Positions 1 to 9,274 are shown, counted from the first letter of the stretch. The stretch: DNA of 64,000 bases from Streptomyces sp. Tue6028 (GCF_002300165.1 NZ_MLCE01000022.1:62001-126000); one strand, 5' to 3'. Notes: generated by a model not told the origin, from the sequence alone. Numbers and translations are program-made.

Positions 1-573
1 ATGACCGGCTTCCGGACGAGCAGGGCCGGCTGGTACGGGGTCGACGGCGTGCGTCCCGACCTCATGACCTTCGGCAAGGTGATGGGCGGCGGCTTCCCCG
101 CCGCGGCCTTCGGCGGCCGTGCCGACGTGATGGCGCACCTCGCGCCCGCCGGGCCGGTCTACCAGGCGGGCACGCTGTCCGGGAACCCGGTCGCCACCGC
201 CGCCGGTCTCGCGCAGCTGCGACTGCTCGACGACGCCGCCTACGAGAAGATCGACGCGGTCTCCGAGCAGATCCGGACGCTGGTGTCCGAGGCACTGGCC
301 AAGGAGGGCGTCGCGCACCGGCTGCAGAGCGCCTCCAACATGTTCTCCGTCTTCTTCACCGGGCGGGAGGTGCGTGACTACGAGGACGCGAAGGCGCAGG
401 AGTCCTTCCGGTACACCGCCTTCTTCCACTCGATGCTGGCGCAGGGCGTGTACCTGCCGCCGTCCTCCTTCGAGTCGTGGTTCGTGTCGACGGCGCACGA
501 CGAGCAGGCGGTTCAGCGGATCGCCGACGCCCTTCCGGCGGCGGCGCGGGCAGCGGCGGAGGCCAGTGCATGA
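1..573 (+). CDS. hemL: Glutamate-1-semialdehyde 2,1-aminomutase, C-terminal part (5' end outside window)
   Basis: PLP enzyme of the C5 haem pathway that turns glutamate-1-semialdehyde into 5-aminolevulinate. Only the last 190 of about 430 residues are present. The first codon is an internal Met in the family's EVMTGFR stretch, not a start. The PLP lysine lies in TFGKVMGGG (Lys26 of the fragment), followed by the typical QAGTLSGNP segment. The stop TGA overlaps the next gene's ATG (ATGA at 570-573), so the two are probably translationally coupled. The family call is secure; the partial state comes from the window edge. Confidence 0.95.
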   Translation: MTGFRTSRAGWYGVDGVRPDLMTFGKVMGGGFPAAAFGGRADVMAHLAPAGPVYQAGTLSGNPVATAAGLAQLRLLDDAAYEKIDAVSEQIRTLVSEALAKEGVAHRLQSASNMFSVFFTGREVRDYEDAKAQESFRYTAFFHSMLAQGVYLPPSSFESWFVSTAHDEQAVQRIADALPAAARAAAEASA

Positions 574-1262
574 GTGACAACGGCAACACCACGGACATCA
601 CCGTCGTCCACCTGATGCGGCACGGCGAGGTCGCCAACCCGGACGGGGTGCTGTACGGGCGGCTGCCCGGCTACCACCTGTCCGAACTGGGGCGGAAGAT
701 GGCCGACCGGGTCGCCGACCACCTGGCGTCCCGCGATGTCACCCACGTCGTGGCCTCGCCCCTGGAGCGGGCGCAGGAGACGGCGACCCCGATCGCGAAG
801 GCGCACGGGCTCGACCTCGCGACCGACGGGCGGCTCATCGAGGCCGACAACGTCTTCCAGGGCAAGACCTTCGGTGTCGGGGACGGTGCGCTGCGGCGCC
901 CGGAGAACTGGAAGCACCTGGTCAATCCGTTCAAGCCGTCCTGGGGTGAGCCGTACGTCGACCAGGTCGTCCGGATGATGGGCGCGCTGGACGCGGCCAA
1001 GGACGCGGCGCGCGGGCACGAGGCGGTGCTGGTCAGCCACCAGCTGCCGATCTGGATCGTGCGCAGCTATGTCGAGCGTCGGCGGCTGTGGCACGACCCG
1101 CGCAAGCGGCAGTGCACGCTGGCGTCCCTGACGACGTTCACCTACCGGGGCGACAAGATCGTTTCCGTGGGCTACACCGAGCCCGCGCGGGACCTCGTGC
1201 CGGCGCATCTCCTCGCGGGCGCGAAGCCGGTGAAGGGCGCGGGCAAGGCGTTCGGCGCCTGA
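570..1262 (+). CDS. Histidine phosphatase (phosphoglycerate mutase-like) family protein
   Basis: Cytosolic histidine phosphatase superfamily protein of 230 residues. The phosphohistidine signature is LMRHGEV at residues 15-21, and the second catalytic His sits in VLVSHQLPIW. Substrate unknown; these proteins range from true mutases to broad phosphatases. An upstream start in the same frame exists (477), but ATG 570 overlaps the hemL stop and gives a normal N-terminus, so I chose it. It lies between hemL and the cytochrome c maturation genes, a common actinobacterial arrangement, so a role linked to haem supply is possible but not shown. Confidence 0.85.
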   Translation: MSDNGNTTDITVVHLMRHGEVANPDGVLYGRLPGYHLSELGRKMADRVADHLASRDVTHVVASPLERAQETATPIAKAHGLDLATDGRLIEADNVFQGKTFGVGDGALRRPENWKHLVNPFKPSWGEPYVDQVVRMMGALDAAKDAARGHEAVLVSHQLPIWIVRSYVERRRLWHDPRKRQCTLASLTTFTYRGDKIVSVGYTEPARDLVPAHLLAGAKPVKGAGKAFGA

Positions 1263-1360
1263 CGGCCCGTCGATTCCCCAAGGCGTCCTGCCATATGAGC
1301 GTATCTTCGTAAAATCACATAAATACGTGCGTGTGGGACTGAACCCCCGTCTTCGTCGTG

Positions 1361-1399
1361 CCCTCTCATTGAGTGCCAGCTGAGAGCCAGCTGAGAGGG
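1361..1399. repeat. Inverted repeat plus 11-bp direct repeat upstream of the deacetylase-like gene
   Basis: CCCTCTCA (1361-1368) and TGAGAGGG (1392-1399) form an 8-bp inverted repeat. Inside it the unit GCCAGCTGAGA occurs twice head to tail (from 1375 and from 1386). An unusually AT-rich patch, TAAAATCACATAAATA, lies just upstream near 1310-1325. Together they look like the promoter/operator region of the gene at 1420. No regulator can be named. Confidence 0.4.
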
Positions 1400-1419
1400 C
1401 GCGATGAAATGGGGACCGC

Positions 1420-2712
1420 ATGCGGGACATCAGCCGGAGGGGAATGATCGGCCTCGGGGCAGGTGCCGCGGTCGGCCTGGGACTTGCCGCGTGCGGTACC
1501 GCCTCGCAGGACGCTCCGGGCGGGGGCGGCGGTTCCCGCGGCGACGGACACCCCGGCGCCCCGAGGCAGGCCGCCAAGCCGATCGGGGACGGCTCCACCG
1601 CCTTCACCGGCGAGCAGCCGGGCCGTCCGGACCGGCCCGAGCCCCTGCAGCCCGGCGAGACCCCGCCGCAGTTCGTGGTCTTCTCCTGGGACGGCGCGGG
1701 CGAGGTCGGCACCGGCCTCTTCGACCGCTTCCTCGGACTCGCCGAGAAGTACGACGCCCGGATGACGTTCTTCCTCTCCGGGCTGTACCTGCTGCCCGAG
1801 TCGAAGAAGCGCCTGTACGACCCGCCCAACAACGCCAGGGGCGCCTCGGACATCGGCTACCTCACCGACGACCACATCAAGCAGACGCTGAAGCTCGTCC
1901 GCCGTGCCTGGCTCGCCGGCCACGAGATCGGCACCCACTTCAACGGCCACTTCTGCGCGGGCTACGGTTCGGTCGCCGACTGGACCCCTTCCCAGTGGCG
2001 CAGTGAGATCGAACAGGCCAAGTCCTTCGTGAAGGAGTGGCGGACCAACACGGGCTGGACCGATCTGCCCGCACTGCCCTTCGACTACGACAAGGAACTC
2101 GTCGGCGGACGCACCCCGTGCCTGCTCGGCCAGGAGAACCTGCTGCCCACCGCACGGAAGCTCGGCTGGCGCTACGACGCCTCCTCGCCCGGCGGCCGCC
2201 AGCGCTGGCCGCGGAAGAACCAGGGCCTGTGGGACCTGCCCCTCCAGGGGATGCCCTTCCCGGGGCACACCTTCGAGGTCCTCTCGATGGACTACAACAT
2301 CCTCGCCAACCAGTCGGTCAACACGACCAGGGCGCCGTCGTACAACTACCCGGCCTGGCGCACCCAGGCCACCCAGTCCTACATCTCCGGGTTCCAGCGG
2401 GCCTACGAGACCAACCGCGCCCCGTTCTTCGTCGGCAACCACTTCGAGGAGTGGAACGGCGGCATCTACATGGACGCCGTCGAGCAGGCCTTCACGCACA
2501 TCGCCCGGCAGCGGGAGGACGGCGCGGACATCCGCATGGTCTCCTTCCGGGACTTCGCGGACTGGCTGGACGTGCAGCGGCCCGAGGTCCTCGCCAGGCT
2601 CCGGTCGTTGGAGGTGGGGGAGCGGCCGACGGGCGGCTGGAAGACGTTCCTGCGGGACGTCGGCAAGGATTCGGGCCGGGGCTCCGGGGCCGACACGGAC
2701 AGCGACACCTGA
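1420..2712 (+). CDS. Tat-type lipoprotein related to polysaccharide deacetylases
   Basis: 430-residue exported protein. The N-terminus has a twin-arginine motif (SRRGMIG, residues 5-11), a hydrophobic stretch and a lipobox LAAC with Cys25, so a Tat-exported lipoprotein is likely. The mature part has a NodB-like layout: a first-strand motif VFSWDGAGE near residue 87 in place of the usual TFDD, and the metal-site-like HEIGTHFNGHF near residue 168. The motif 1 change makes carbohydrate deacetylase activity uncertain; the protein may be a degenerate relative. It precedes the ResA/CcdA/ResB/CcsB operon, separated by about 150 bp containing hairpins. Confidence 0.7.
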   Translation: MRDISRRGMIGLGAGAAVGLGLAACGTASQDAPGGGGGSRGDGHPGAPRQAAKPIGDGSTAFTGEQPGRPDRPEPLQPGETPPQFVVFSWDGAGEVGTGLFDRFLGLAEKYDARMTFFLSGLYLLPESKKRLYDPPNNARGASDIGYLTDDHIKQTLKLVRRAWLAGHEIGTHFNGHFCAGYGSVADWTPSQWRSEIEQAKSFVKEWRTNTGWTDLPALPFDYDKELVGGRTPCLLGQENLLPTARKLGWRYDASSPGGRQRWPRKNQGLWDLPLQGMPFPGHTFEVLSMDYNILANQSVNTTRAPSYNYPAWRTQATQSYISGFQRAYETNRAPFFVGNHFEEWNGGIYMDAVEQAFTHIARQREDGADIRMVSFRDFADWLDVQRPEVLARLRSLEVGERPTGGWKTFLRDVGKDSGRGSGADTDSDT

Positions 2713-2734
2713 AACGGTGCGAGCCGGGGCAATC

Positions 2735-2750
2735 GCACCCCTGCGGGTGC
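2735..2750. terminator. Short hairpin after the deacetylase-like gene
   Basis: GCACCC-CTGC-GGGTGC forms a 6-bp stem with a 4-base loop 23 bp past the stop. A second hairpin, TGCGGG/CCCGCA (2798-2815), lies nearer the next gene. There is no U tract, as usual in Streptomyces. These may terminate or attenuate transcription into the cytochrome c maturation operon. Confidence 0.4.
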
Positions 2751-2861
2751 GGGCACCCGCACGGGCGTCGACGAGGAGCCCGAAAGGCCGCCTGATATGC
2801 GGGTTTCCGCCCGCAAGGGGGGTGCGGAAGATCCCCGAAACGGGCATGCGAAACTTTTCAC

Positions 2862-3485
2862 ATGAGTGCCGCCTGCCGCGCCGACCAGCGCCCGAACCGC
2901 ACCCGTAGCCGCGTCGCCCTGCTCGCCGCCGGGGCCGCCGTCGCCGCGCTCGTCCTGTCCGCGTGCACCTCCGGAGGTACGTCGGGGGGAGCGGGCAACA
3001 CCAACTTCGTCGCCGGCAAGAACGGCGTCGACACGGCGGCCAAGGGCCACCGGACCGCGATCCCGGACCTGTCGGGCAAGACCATCGACGGCAAGCAGCT
3101 CGACGTCCGCGACTTCAAGGGCAAGGTCGTCGTCCTCAACGTCTGGGGCTCCTGGTGCGGGCCGTGCCGGGCCGAGGCCGCCAACTTCGAGCGGGTCTAC
3201 CAGGACACCAAGGACCAGGGCGTGGAGTTCGTGGGCATCAACACCCGCGACGCCGGCACCGGCCCGGCCCTCGCCTTCGAGAAGGAACACGGCGTCAGCT
3301 ACCCGAGCCTGTTCGACCCCACCGGCAAGCTGATGCTCCGCTTCAAGAAGGGCACGCTCAACCCGCAGCTGATCCCCTCCACGCTCATCATCGACCGCGA
3401 GGGCAAGGTCGCCGCCCGGACGCTCCAGGCGCTCAGCGAGGACAACCTGCGCAAGATGCTCGCCCCCGTGCTCGCGGAGAAGTGA
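2862..3485 (+). CDS. ResA/TlpA-like thiol-disulfide lipoprotein
   Basis: 207-residue lipoprotein with a thioredoxin fold. The signal peptide ends in lipobox LSAC with Cys35, and the active site WCGPC has cysteines at 99 and 102. In System II cytochrome c biogenesis this family reduces the CxxCH cysteines of apocytochrome c outside the membrane so that haem can be attached. It is first in an operon with CcdA, which supplies electrons, and the ResB/CcsB haem-handling pair. The ATG at 2862 follows closely on an AAACTTTTCAC leader with little Shine-Dalgarno character. Confidence 0.88.
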   Translation: MSAACRADQRPNRTRSRVALLAAGAAVAALVLSACTSGGTSGGAGNTNFVAGKNGVDTAAKGHRTAIPDLSGKTIDGKQLDVRDFKGKVVVLNVWGSWCGPCRAEAANFERVYQDTKDQGVEFVGINTRDAGTGPALAFEKEHGVSYPSLFDPTGKLMLRFKKGTLNPQLIPSTLIIDREGKVAARTLQALSEDNLRKMLAPVLAEK

Positions 3486-3491
3486 CCTGAC

Positions 3492-4268
3492 GTGTCCCTC
3501 CTCGCCATGTCCCTGGCCGAGTCCACCGGCAGGAACGAGACGGTCTACAGCGGCGCCCTGCTGCTCGCCTTCCCGATCGCCGTGGTCGGGGGGCTCGTCT
3601 CCTTCTTCTCCCCGTGCGTGCTGCCGCTGGTCCCCGGCTACCTCTCCTACGTCACCGGGGTCAGCGGCACCGACCTGGCGGAGGCCAGACGCGGGCGCAT
3701 GGCGGTCGGCGCGAGCCTGTTCGTGCTGGGCTTCACCGTCGTGTTCGTGTCCGGCGGCGCGCTCTTCGGCTACTTCGGCTCGACCCTGCACGAGTACCAG
3801 GCGGTCCTGTCCAAGGTGCTCGGCGCGCTCATGGTCCTCATGGGCGTGTTCTTCGTGGGCGGCATGCCCTTCCTGACGCAGCGCGAATTCCGCTTCCACA
3901 AGCGGCCGGTGACCGGTCTCGCGGGAGCGCCGCTGCTCGGCGCGCTCTTCGGGATCGGCTGGACCCCCTGCCTCGGCCCGACCCTCTCCTCGGTGCAGAT
4001 CCTCGCCGCGAACCAGGCGAGCGCCGGACGGGGCGCCATACTGACCGTCGCGTACTGCCTCGGGCTCGGCATCCCCTTCGTCCTGGCCGCGGTCGCCTTC
4101 CGCAAGGCGCTCGGCGCCTTCGGCTGGGTCAAGCGGCACTACACGTGGGTGATGCGGATCGGCGGCGGAATGATGATCGTGACCGGCCTGCTCCTGCTCA
4201 CCGGTGCGTGGGACAGCATCGTGCAGCAGATGCAAACCTGGTCCGACGGCTTCACGGTAGGGATCTGA
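3492..4268 (+). CDS. ccdA: CcdA-type cytochrome c biogenesis membrane protein
   Basis: Six-helix integral membrane protein (258 residues) of the DsbD/CcdA family that passes electrons from cytosolic thioredoxin to extracytoplasmic thiol proteins such as the ResA-like partner upstream. The two characteristic Cys-Pro motifs are visible: SFFSPCVLPLVPGYLSY near residues 36-52 and GWTPCLGP near 155-162. The GTG start at 3492 lies six bases after the preceding stop; ATG 3507 is an alternative. The next gene starts four bases after its stop, consistent with one transcript. Confidence 0.9.
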   Translation: MSLLAMSLAESTGRNETVYSGALLLAFPIAVVGGLVSFFSPCVLPLVPGYLSYVTGVSGTDLAEARRGRMAVGASLFVLGFTVVFVSGGALFGYFGSTLHEYQAVLSKVLGALMVLMGVFFVGGMPFLTQREFRFHKRPVTGLAGAPLLGALFGIGWTPCLGPTLSSVQILAANQASAGRGAILTVAYCLGLGIPFVLAAVAFRKALGAFGWVKRHYTWVMRIGGGMMIVTGLLLLTGAWDSIVQQMQTWSDGFTVGI

Positions 4269-4271
4269 CCC

Positions 4272-6059
4272 ATGAGCACCACTGACACCGGCAAGACGAC
4301 GGAACCGGACGCGGCGGGCGAGCTCGGCGCGGCCGGCTCGCAGCTGTCCACCGCGCCCGTGGAGACGGCGATGCCCGGCTCCTTCGGCGGTTCGCGGACG
4401 CCCGGCGCCATCGGCTGGATCACCTGGACCGGACGCGAGATCGTCGGCTGGGCCCGCTGGTTCTGGCGGCAGCTGACCTCGATGCGGGTTGCGCTGATCC
4501 TGCTCTTCCTGCTGTCGCTCGGCGCGATCCCCGGCTCGCTGATCCCGCAGTCCGGGACCGACGCGCAGAAGGTGGCCGACTTCAAGGACCGGCACAGCCT
4601 GCTGGGGCCGGTCTACGACAAGCTCGGGCTGTTCCACGTGTACAGCTCGGTGTGGTTCTCGGCGATCTACATCCTGCTGTTCGTCTCGCTCATCGGCTGC
4701 ATCGTGCCGCGCACCTGGCAGTTCGTCGGACAGCTGCGGGGCCGTCCGCCGGGCGCCCCGAAGCGGCTGACGCGGCTTCCCGCGTATGCCACGTGGCGTA
4801 CCGAGTCCGCGCCCGAGGAGGTTCGCGAGGCCGCGCTCAAGGTGCTGAAGCAGCGGCGGTTCCGCGCACACCTCGACGGCGACGCCGTGGCGGCCGAGAA
4901 GGGCTATCTGCGCGAGACCGGCAACCTGCTCTTCCACATCGCGCTCGTCGTGATGCTCGTCGCCTTCGCCTGGGGCCAGCTCTTCAAGTCCGAGGGCAAC
5001 AAGCTGATCGTCGAGGGCGGCGGCTTCTCCAACACGCTGCTCCAGTACGACGACTTCAAGTCGGGCAACCTCTTCAGCAACGACGACCTGACGCCGTTCA
5101 GCTTCGACCTGAAGAACTTCACCGGCACCTACGAGCGGACCGGCCCCAACAAGGGCACCCCGCGCACGTACCAGGCGGAGGTCACCTACAGCGAGGGCGC
5201 GTACGGCAAGCCGCGGAAGAAGACCATCAAGGTCAACGAGCCGCTGGAGATCGGCGACTCGAAGGTCTACCTGGTCAGCCACGGCTACGCGCCCGTCGTC
5301 ACCGTCCGGGACGGCAAGGGCGAGGTCGTCTTCCACCAGCCCGTGCCGCTGCTGCCGCTGGACGCGAACGTCACCTCGCAGGGCGCGATCAAGGTGATGG
5401 ACGGCTACCGGAACGCGCAGGGCCGCAGCGAGCAGCTCGGCTTCTCCGCCTTCTTCGTGCCGACGTTCGCGGGTGCCGGCAAGGGCACCATGTTCTCCCA
5501 GTTCCCCGCACTGGACTTCCCCGTGCTCGCGGTGTCCGGCTTCCACGGCAGCCTCGGGGTCGACTCGGGCCTCCCGCAGAACGTGTACCAGCTCGACACC
5601 TCCAAGATGAAGCAGTTCAAGGACGCCAAGGGCGCCATCCTCAAGGCGAGGCTGCTGCCCGGCGAGACCATGAAGCTGCCGGACGGCGCCGGCTCGATCA
5701 CCTTCGACAAGGACGTCAAGGAGTGGGCGGGCTTCCAGGTCACCCAGCAGCCCGGCAGCGACTGGGCGCTGGTGGGAGCCTTCGTCGCGATCTTCGGCCT
5801 CGCCGGATCCCTGTTCATCCAGCGCCGCCGCGTCTGGGTGCGGGCCACCCCCGGTACCGACGGCGTCACCGTCGTCGAGATGGCGGGCCTCGGCCGCAGC
5901 GAGTCCGCGAAGCTCCCCGAGGAGCTCGGCGACCTCGCCGCGCTCGTGCACGAACAGGCGCCCAGCGCCCCCGAACCCGGCCCGGACACGCCCGGGTCCG
6001 ACCAGGACACCCCCGACCCGCACGCCGTATCTGCCGCCGAAGGGGCTGAGAAGCAGTGA
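4272..6059 (+). CDS. resB: ResB, cytochrome c biogenesis protein (System II)
   Basis: 595-residue membrane protein of the ResB/Ccs1 family, which with CcsB forms the synthetase that carries haem across the membrane and attaches it to apocytochrome c. Seen: an N-terminal cytosolic region, hydrophobic helices near residues 70-90, 120-145 and 215-235, a large extracytoplasmic domain, and a last helix near residue 490 followed by a charged tail ending at the stop. The stop overlaps the GTG of ccsB (GTGA at 6056-6059), so the two subunits are translationally coupled. Length fits actinobacterial ResB. Confidence 0.92.
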   Translation: MSTTDTGKTTEPDAAGELGAAGSQLSTAPVETAMPGSFGGSRTPGAIGWITWTGREIVGWARWFWRQLTSMRVALILLFLLSLGAIPGSLIPQSGTDAQKVADFKDRHSLLGPVYDKLGLFHVYSSVWFSAIYILLFVSLIGCIVPRTWQFVGQLRGRPPGAPKRLTRLPAYATWRTESAPEEVREAALKVLKQRRFRAHLDGDAVAAEKGYLRETGNLLFHIALVVMLVAFAWGQLFKSEGNKLIVEGGGFSNTLLQYDDFKSGNLFSNDDLTPFSFDLKNFTGTYERTGPNKGTPRTYQAEVTYSEGAYGKPRKKTIKVNEPLEIGDSKVYLVSHGYAPVVTVRDGKGEVVFHQPVPLLPLDANVTSQGAIKVMDGYRNAQGRSEQLGFSAFFVPTFAGAGKGTMFSQFPALDFPVLAVSGFHGSLGVDSGLPQNVYQLDTSKMKQFKDAKGAILKARLLPGETMKLPDGAGSITFDKDVKEWAGFQVTQQPGSDWALVGAFVAIFGLAGSLFIQRRRVWVRATPGTDGVTVVEMAGLGRSESAKLPEELGDLAALVHEQAPSAPEPGPDTPGSDQDTPDPHAVSAAEGAEKQ

Positions 6060-7147
6060 CTCTCGCCACCGCCACCAACGAACACCTCGCTCACATCAGC
6101 AACGTGCTGATCTACTCCTCGATGGCCGTCTACACCCTGGCCTTCTTCGCGCACATCGCCGAGTGGCTCTTCGGCAGCCGCAGCAAGGTCGCCCGCACCG
6201 CGCAGGCGCTCACCGCCAAGGGCGAACAGGGCGCGGGCGCCGCGACGGCCCCCGCGGTCACCGTGCAGACGGCCGGCGGCACCGCCGTCCTGGAGCGGCC
6301 GAAGGTCGTCACCCGCTCCGCGGCCGGCGCCCGCGACGTGCCCGACGGGCCCGGCGCGCACGGCGGCGACGAGCAGGGCGACCTCTACGGCCGGATCGCG
6401 GTGTCCCTCACCGTGGTCGCCTGGGCCGTCGAGGCCGCCGGTGTGCTCGCCCGCGCCCTGTCGGTGGAGCGCGCGCCGTGGGGCAACATGTACGAGTTCA
6501 ACATCACCTTCTCCACGGTCGCGGTGGGCGTGTACCTCGCGCTGCTGGCCCTGAAGAAGAACGTGCGCTGGATGGGCCTCTTCCTGGTCACCACGGTCCT
6601 GCTCGACCTCGGTCTCGCCGTCACCGTCCTGTACACGGCGAGCGACCAGCTGGTCCCGGCCCTGCACTCGTACTGGCTGTACATCCACGTCTCGACCGCG
6701 ATCCTGTGCGGCGCCATCTTCTACGTGGGCGCCGTCAGCACGCTGCTCTACCTGTTCAAGGACTCGTACGAGAACAAGCTGGCCGGCGGCGGGAAGCCCG
6801 GCCGCTTCGCGACCTCCGTGCTGGAGCGGCTGCCCGCCTCGGCCTCGCTCGACAAGTTCTCCTACCGCGTGAACGCCGCCGTCTTCCCGCTGTGGACCTT
6901 CACGATCATCGCGGGCGCCATCTGGGCCGGTGACGCCTGGGGCCGCTACTGGGGCTGGGACCCCAAGGAGACGTGGGCGTTCATCACGTGGGTCGCCTAC
7001 GCCTGCTACCTGCACGCCCGTGCGACGGCCGGCTGGAAGGGCCGCAAGGCGGCGTACATCGCCCTGATCGCCTTCGCCTGCTGGCTGTTCAACTACTACG
7101 GCGTGAACATCTTCGTGAGCGGCAAGCACTCCTACGCGGGCGTCTAG
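6056..7147 (+). CDS. ccsB: CcsB/ResC haem-handling protein (System II cytochrome c biogenesis)
   Basis: 363-residue polytopic membrane protein of the CcsA/CcsB family. The WWD haem-binding signature is clear in WGRYWGWDPKETWAF near the C-terminus, with flanking helices and conserved histidines such as LHSYW and YIHVS. It partners with ResB in haem export and ligation. A Gly/Ala-rich loop of about 60 residues lies between the first two hydrophobic segments. The start overlaps the resB stop. It is the last gene of the maturation operon; the next gene begins 116 bp later with its own leader. Confidence 0.93.
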   Translation: MTLATATNEHLAHISNVLIYSSMAVYTLAFFAHIAEWLFGSRSKVARTAQALTAKGEQGAGAATAPAVTVQTAGGTAVLERPKVVTRSAAGARDVPDGPGAHGGDEQGDLYGRIAVSLTVVAWAVEAAGVLARALSVERAPWGNMYEFNITFSTVAVGVYLALLALKKNVRWMGLFLVTTVLLDLGLAVTVLYTASDQLVPALHSYWLYIHVSTAILCGAIFYVGAVSTLLYLFKDSYENKLAGGGKPGRFATSVLERLPASASLDKFSYRVNAAVFPLWTFTIIAGAIWAGDAWGRYWGWDPKETWAFITWVAYACYLHARATAGWKGRKAAYIALIAFACWLFNYYGVNIFVSGKHSYAGV

Positions 7148-7263
7148 CCGGCGTCGTCCGGCCGGCCGCCCCGAGGTGGCCGGCCGGGCACCCTGAGCAA
7201 CGAAAATGCAGGTCAGGGGCGGTCACGCGTGCGGAACCGGCCACCACGGGCCACGCTGGAGTC

Positions 7264-7671
7264 ATGACCCAACCCATCGAGCTGCCACCGATCGAAGAGG
7301 GCGCCACCGAGATGCGGGGGAACGCGCGGGTCCTGCACTTCCTGCTGCGTCTTCCCCAGCCTGTGGAAAAGGTCTGGGCGGCGCTGGCCACCCCCGCGGG
7401 ACTGCGCGGGTGGCTGGCCGCCGCCGATCCGTTCGAGCCGCGGCTCGGCGGGGCCGTCACCCTGAGCGGGCTGGGCGCCGGGCGGATCACGGCCTGGGAC
7501 GTGGAGCGCATCGCGGAGTACACCGTCGAGGGGCGCGGCCGGGTCCGGTTCCATCTGGAGCACGGGGTGGCCGGGGGCACCACGGTCCGCTTCACCCATG
7601 AGACCGAGGCGGAGCGGGACCCGGAGTGGCGGGCCCGCTTCGAACGCCTGGCCCGGCAGCTCGGCGGCTAG
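7264..7671 (+). CDS. SRPBCC (START-like) domain protein
   Basis: 135-residue soluble protein with an SRPBCC fold of the AHSA1 type: FLLRLPQPVEKVWAALATPAGLRGWLAA, then alternating strands, ending in a helix that starts PEWRARFERLARQL. Such proteins bind hydrophobic ligands; the ligand is unknown. The frame is open far upstream, but ATG 7264 is where homology-like sequence starts. It converges on the receptor gene at 7730, with a strong hairpin between the stops. Confidence 0.75.
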   Translation: MTQPIELPPIEEGATEMRGNARVLHFLLRLPQPVEKVWAALATPAGLRGWLAAADPFEPRLGGAVTLSGLGAGRITAWDVERIAEYTVEGRGRVRFHLEHGVAGGTTVRFTHETEAERDPEWRARFERLARQLGG

Positions 7672-7692
7672 GGGGTTTCCCTAGGACCCACC

Positions 7693-7709
7693 GCCCCGGT
7701 GCCCGGGGC
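7693..7709. terminator. Bidirectional terminator hairpin
   Basis: GCCCCGG-TGC-CCGGGGC is a perfect 7-bp stem with a 3-base loop between two convergent genes whose stops lie at 7671 (+) and 7730 (-). The position and G/C-only stem suit a shared terminator. Confidence 0.55.
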
Positions 7710-7729
7710 CGTGCCCCGCGCCGCCGTCC

Positions 7730-9274
7730 CTACGACGGCGGCAGGCACTCCTTCGCCGGCGGCTTCCCCTCCGGCCAGGCGATCCGCACGAAACGGGTGC
7801 GGCTGTCCGGGGTGAGTTCCACGATCGGCACGGCCTTGTCGTACGGGTTGCCGTGGGCGTCCAGGCAGATCCATCCGCTCGCCCCGTTCACCCGCAGCTG
7901 TTTGCCCTTCACCTGCGGCCACTGGAGCCCCACGTCCCGCAGGGCGGGCACCTTGCCGGTCGGTGACGCCCCGCGGATGCCGTGCACCGCGAGCCGCATG
8001 GCGTCGTAGGCGATGATCAGCTGGCCGTCGTCCAGGCCGACCTTCCCGATGGGGCCGGCCGGCTCGCGCGCGGCACTCGCCAGCAGATCCCGGAGCACCT
8101 TCGCGTCGGCCGCGCTGCCGCCGGTCCTCGCGGCGTCCTTCGGCCAGGCGTCCGGATGGGCGAGCGCCGTGTACCGCACGGTCAGCAGGGGGTCCTTGAG
8201 GGCGGCCGGGTCGAGGTCCTTGTCCCCGGCCAGGTACGAGCCCTCGTCGCCGGTGAGGACCGTGAACCGACGGTCGACGCAGCCACGTGCCCCCAACGCG
8301 TTGATGAACTGCCGCAGTTGGGTGTGCCGGCCGGCGAAGAGCACGGTGTCCGTGGTCTTCGGCGTGTTGCACAGGATGTTGCTGACCTGCGCGAACACAT
8401 TGGCGGTGCTGCCCTCCTTGCTGCGGTCGGCGGGCGGGGTGAAGGGCTGCGCCTCGTAGCGGGAGCCCTTGAGCATCTTCTCGAAGGACCGCTGGAGGGT
8501 GCGCGTGTACGGGTCGCCGGTCCGGTCGTAGACCAGGAACGCGTCGGCGGCCGACACCTTCGCGAAAGAGGCGAGGGCGCGGGCCTCGTCGGTGTTGGTG
8601 GGGGAGACGCGGGCGAGCCCGGGGAAGGGGTCCTTGCCGTCCTGCCCGTTGGCCAGGTCGTCGGCGGTGATCGAGCTGCCGATCACGGGGATGCCCCGGC
8701 GGGTCAGCTCCTGGACGGCCTTCTTGTTGTTGTCGGTGCTCAGGCCGACCCCGGTCACCGCGCGCAGCCGGTCGGGGCCCTTCGTCATGCGCTCCAGCTG
8801 GTCGACGGTGTGCCGCCAGTGCGCGCCGGTGGCGCCGGGGTTGGCGAGCACCAGCCGGATCTTCGGCTTGAGGCCGGTCGTGTCGTGGTTGGCCTGGTAC
8901 TGGGCCAGGTAGGCGCCCTGGAGTTCGTGCAGCACGTCGCCGAGGTTGTCCGCGTCGCTCGCGGTGAAGGGTTCGAGCAGGGCGACGGTGACGTAACTGC
9001 CGGGGGACAGGCGGTGGTTCTCCCGGTTGATCGCCCGGATGGTCTCGGCGAACTGCGGGCGGCGGAAGGCGTACGTCGTCCACGAGACGCCCACGCACTC
9101 GTCGCTGCCCTTGGGCTGGACGACCCCGGGGGCGCAGGAGCGGTTCTCCTTGGCGGCCGTCATGCCGCCCCACACGCCGAGGCCCACGAGGGCGGCCACG
9201 AGCGTCAGCGCGACATACCGGCGGAAACGAATCTCCCAAATGTCTTCGCGCAGCCACGTCCACACACGAGCCAT
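7730..9274 (-). CDS. Membrane-anchored periplasmic-binding-type (type 1) receptor protein
   Basis: 514-residue protein. After a short basic cytosolic N-terminus there is one transmembrane helix (YVALTLVAALVGLGVWGGMTA, about residues 19-39) with no lipobox. The large outer domain looks like a type 1 periplasmic binding protein (branched-chain amino-acid receptor class), with segments such as RLVLANPG, GIPVIGSS and FLVYDRTGDPYTRTLQRSFEK. No permease or ABC ATPase is near. The start codon overlaps the stop of the upstream STAND-like ATPase (TGATG at 9272-9276), so both are made together. Inference: an external ligand sensor working with that ATPase rather than an uptake system. Confidence 0.75.
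   Translation of the reverse strand: MARVWTWLREDIWEIRFRRYVALTLVAALVGLGVWGGMTAAKENRSCAPGVVQPKGSDECVGVSWTTYAFRRPQFAETIRAINRENHRLSPGSYVTVALLEPFTASDADNLGDVLHELQGAYLAQYQANHDTTGLKPKIRLVLANPGATGAHWRHTVDQLERMTKGPDRLRAVTGVGLSTDNNKKAVQELTRRGIPVIGSSITADDLANGQDGKDPFPGLARVSPTNTDEARALASFAKVSAADAFLVYDRTGDPYTRTLQRSFEKMLKGSRYEAQPFTPPADRSKEGSTANVFAQVSNILCNTPKTTDTVLFAGRHTQLRQFINALGARGCVDRRFTVLTGDEGSYLAGDKDLDPAALKDPLLTVRYTALAHPDAWPKDAARTGGSAADAKVLRDLLASAAREPAGPIGKVGLDDGQLIIAYDAMRLAVHGIRGASPTGKVPALRDVGLQWPQVKGKQLRVNGASGWICLDAHGNPYDKAVPIVELTPDSRTRFVRIAWPEGKPPAKECLPPS

Noticed and set aside
477..569. Upstream extension of the histidine phosphatase frame
   Set aside because: It lies within hemL and lacks a ribosome site; ATG 570 overlaps the hemL stop and fits the family.
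2466..6023. Long minus-strand open frame of 1185 codons
   Set aside because: Antisense shadow of the cytochrome c operon caused by high GC; Arg/Gly/Glu-rich composition and no domain.
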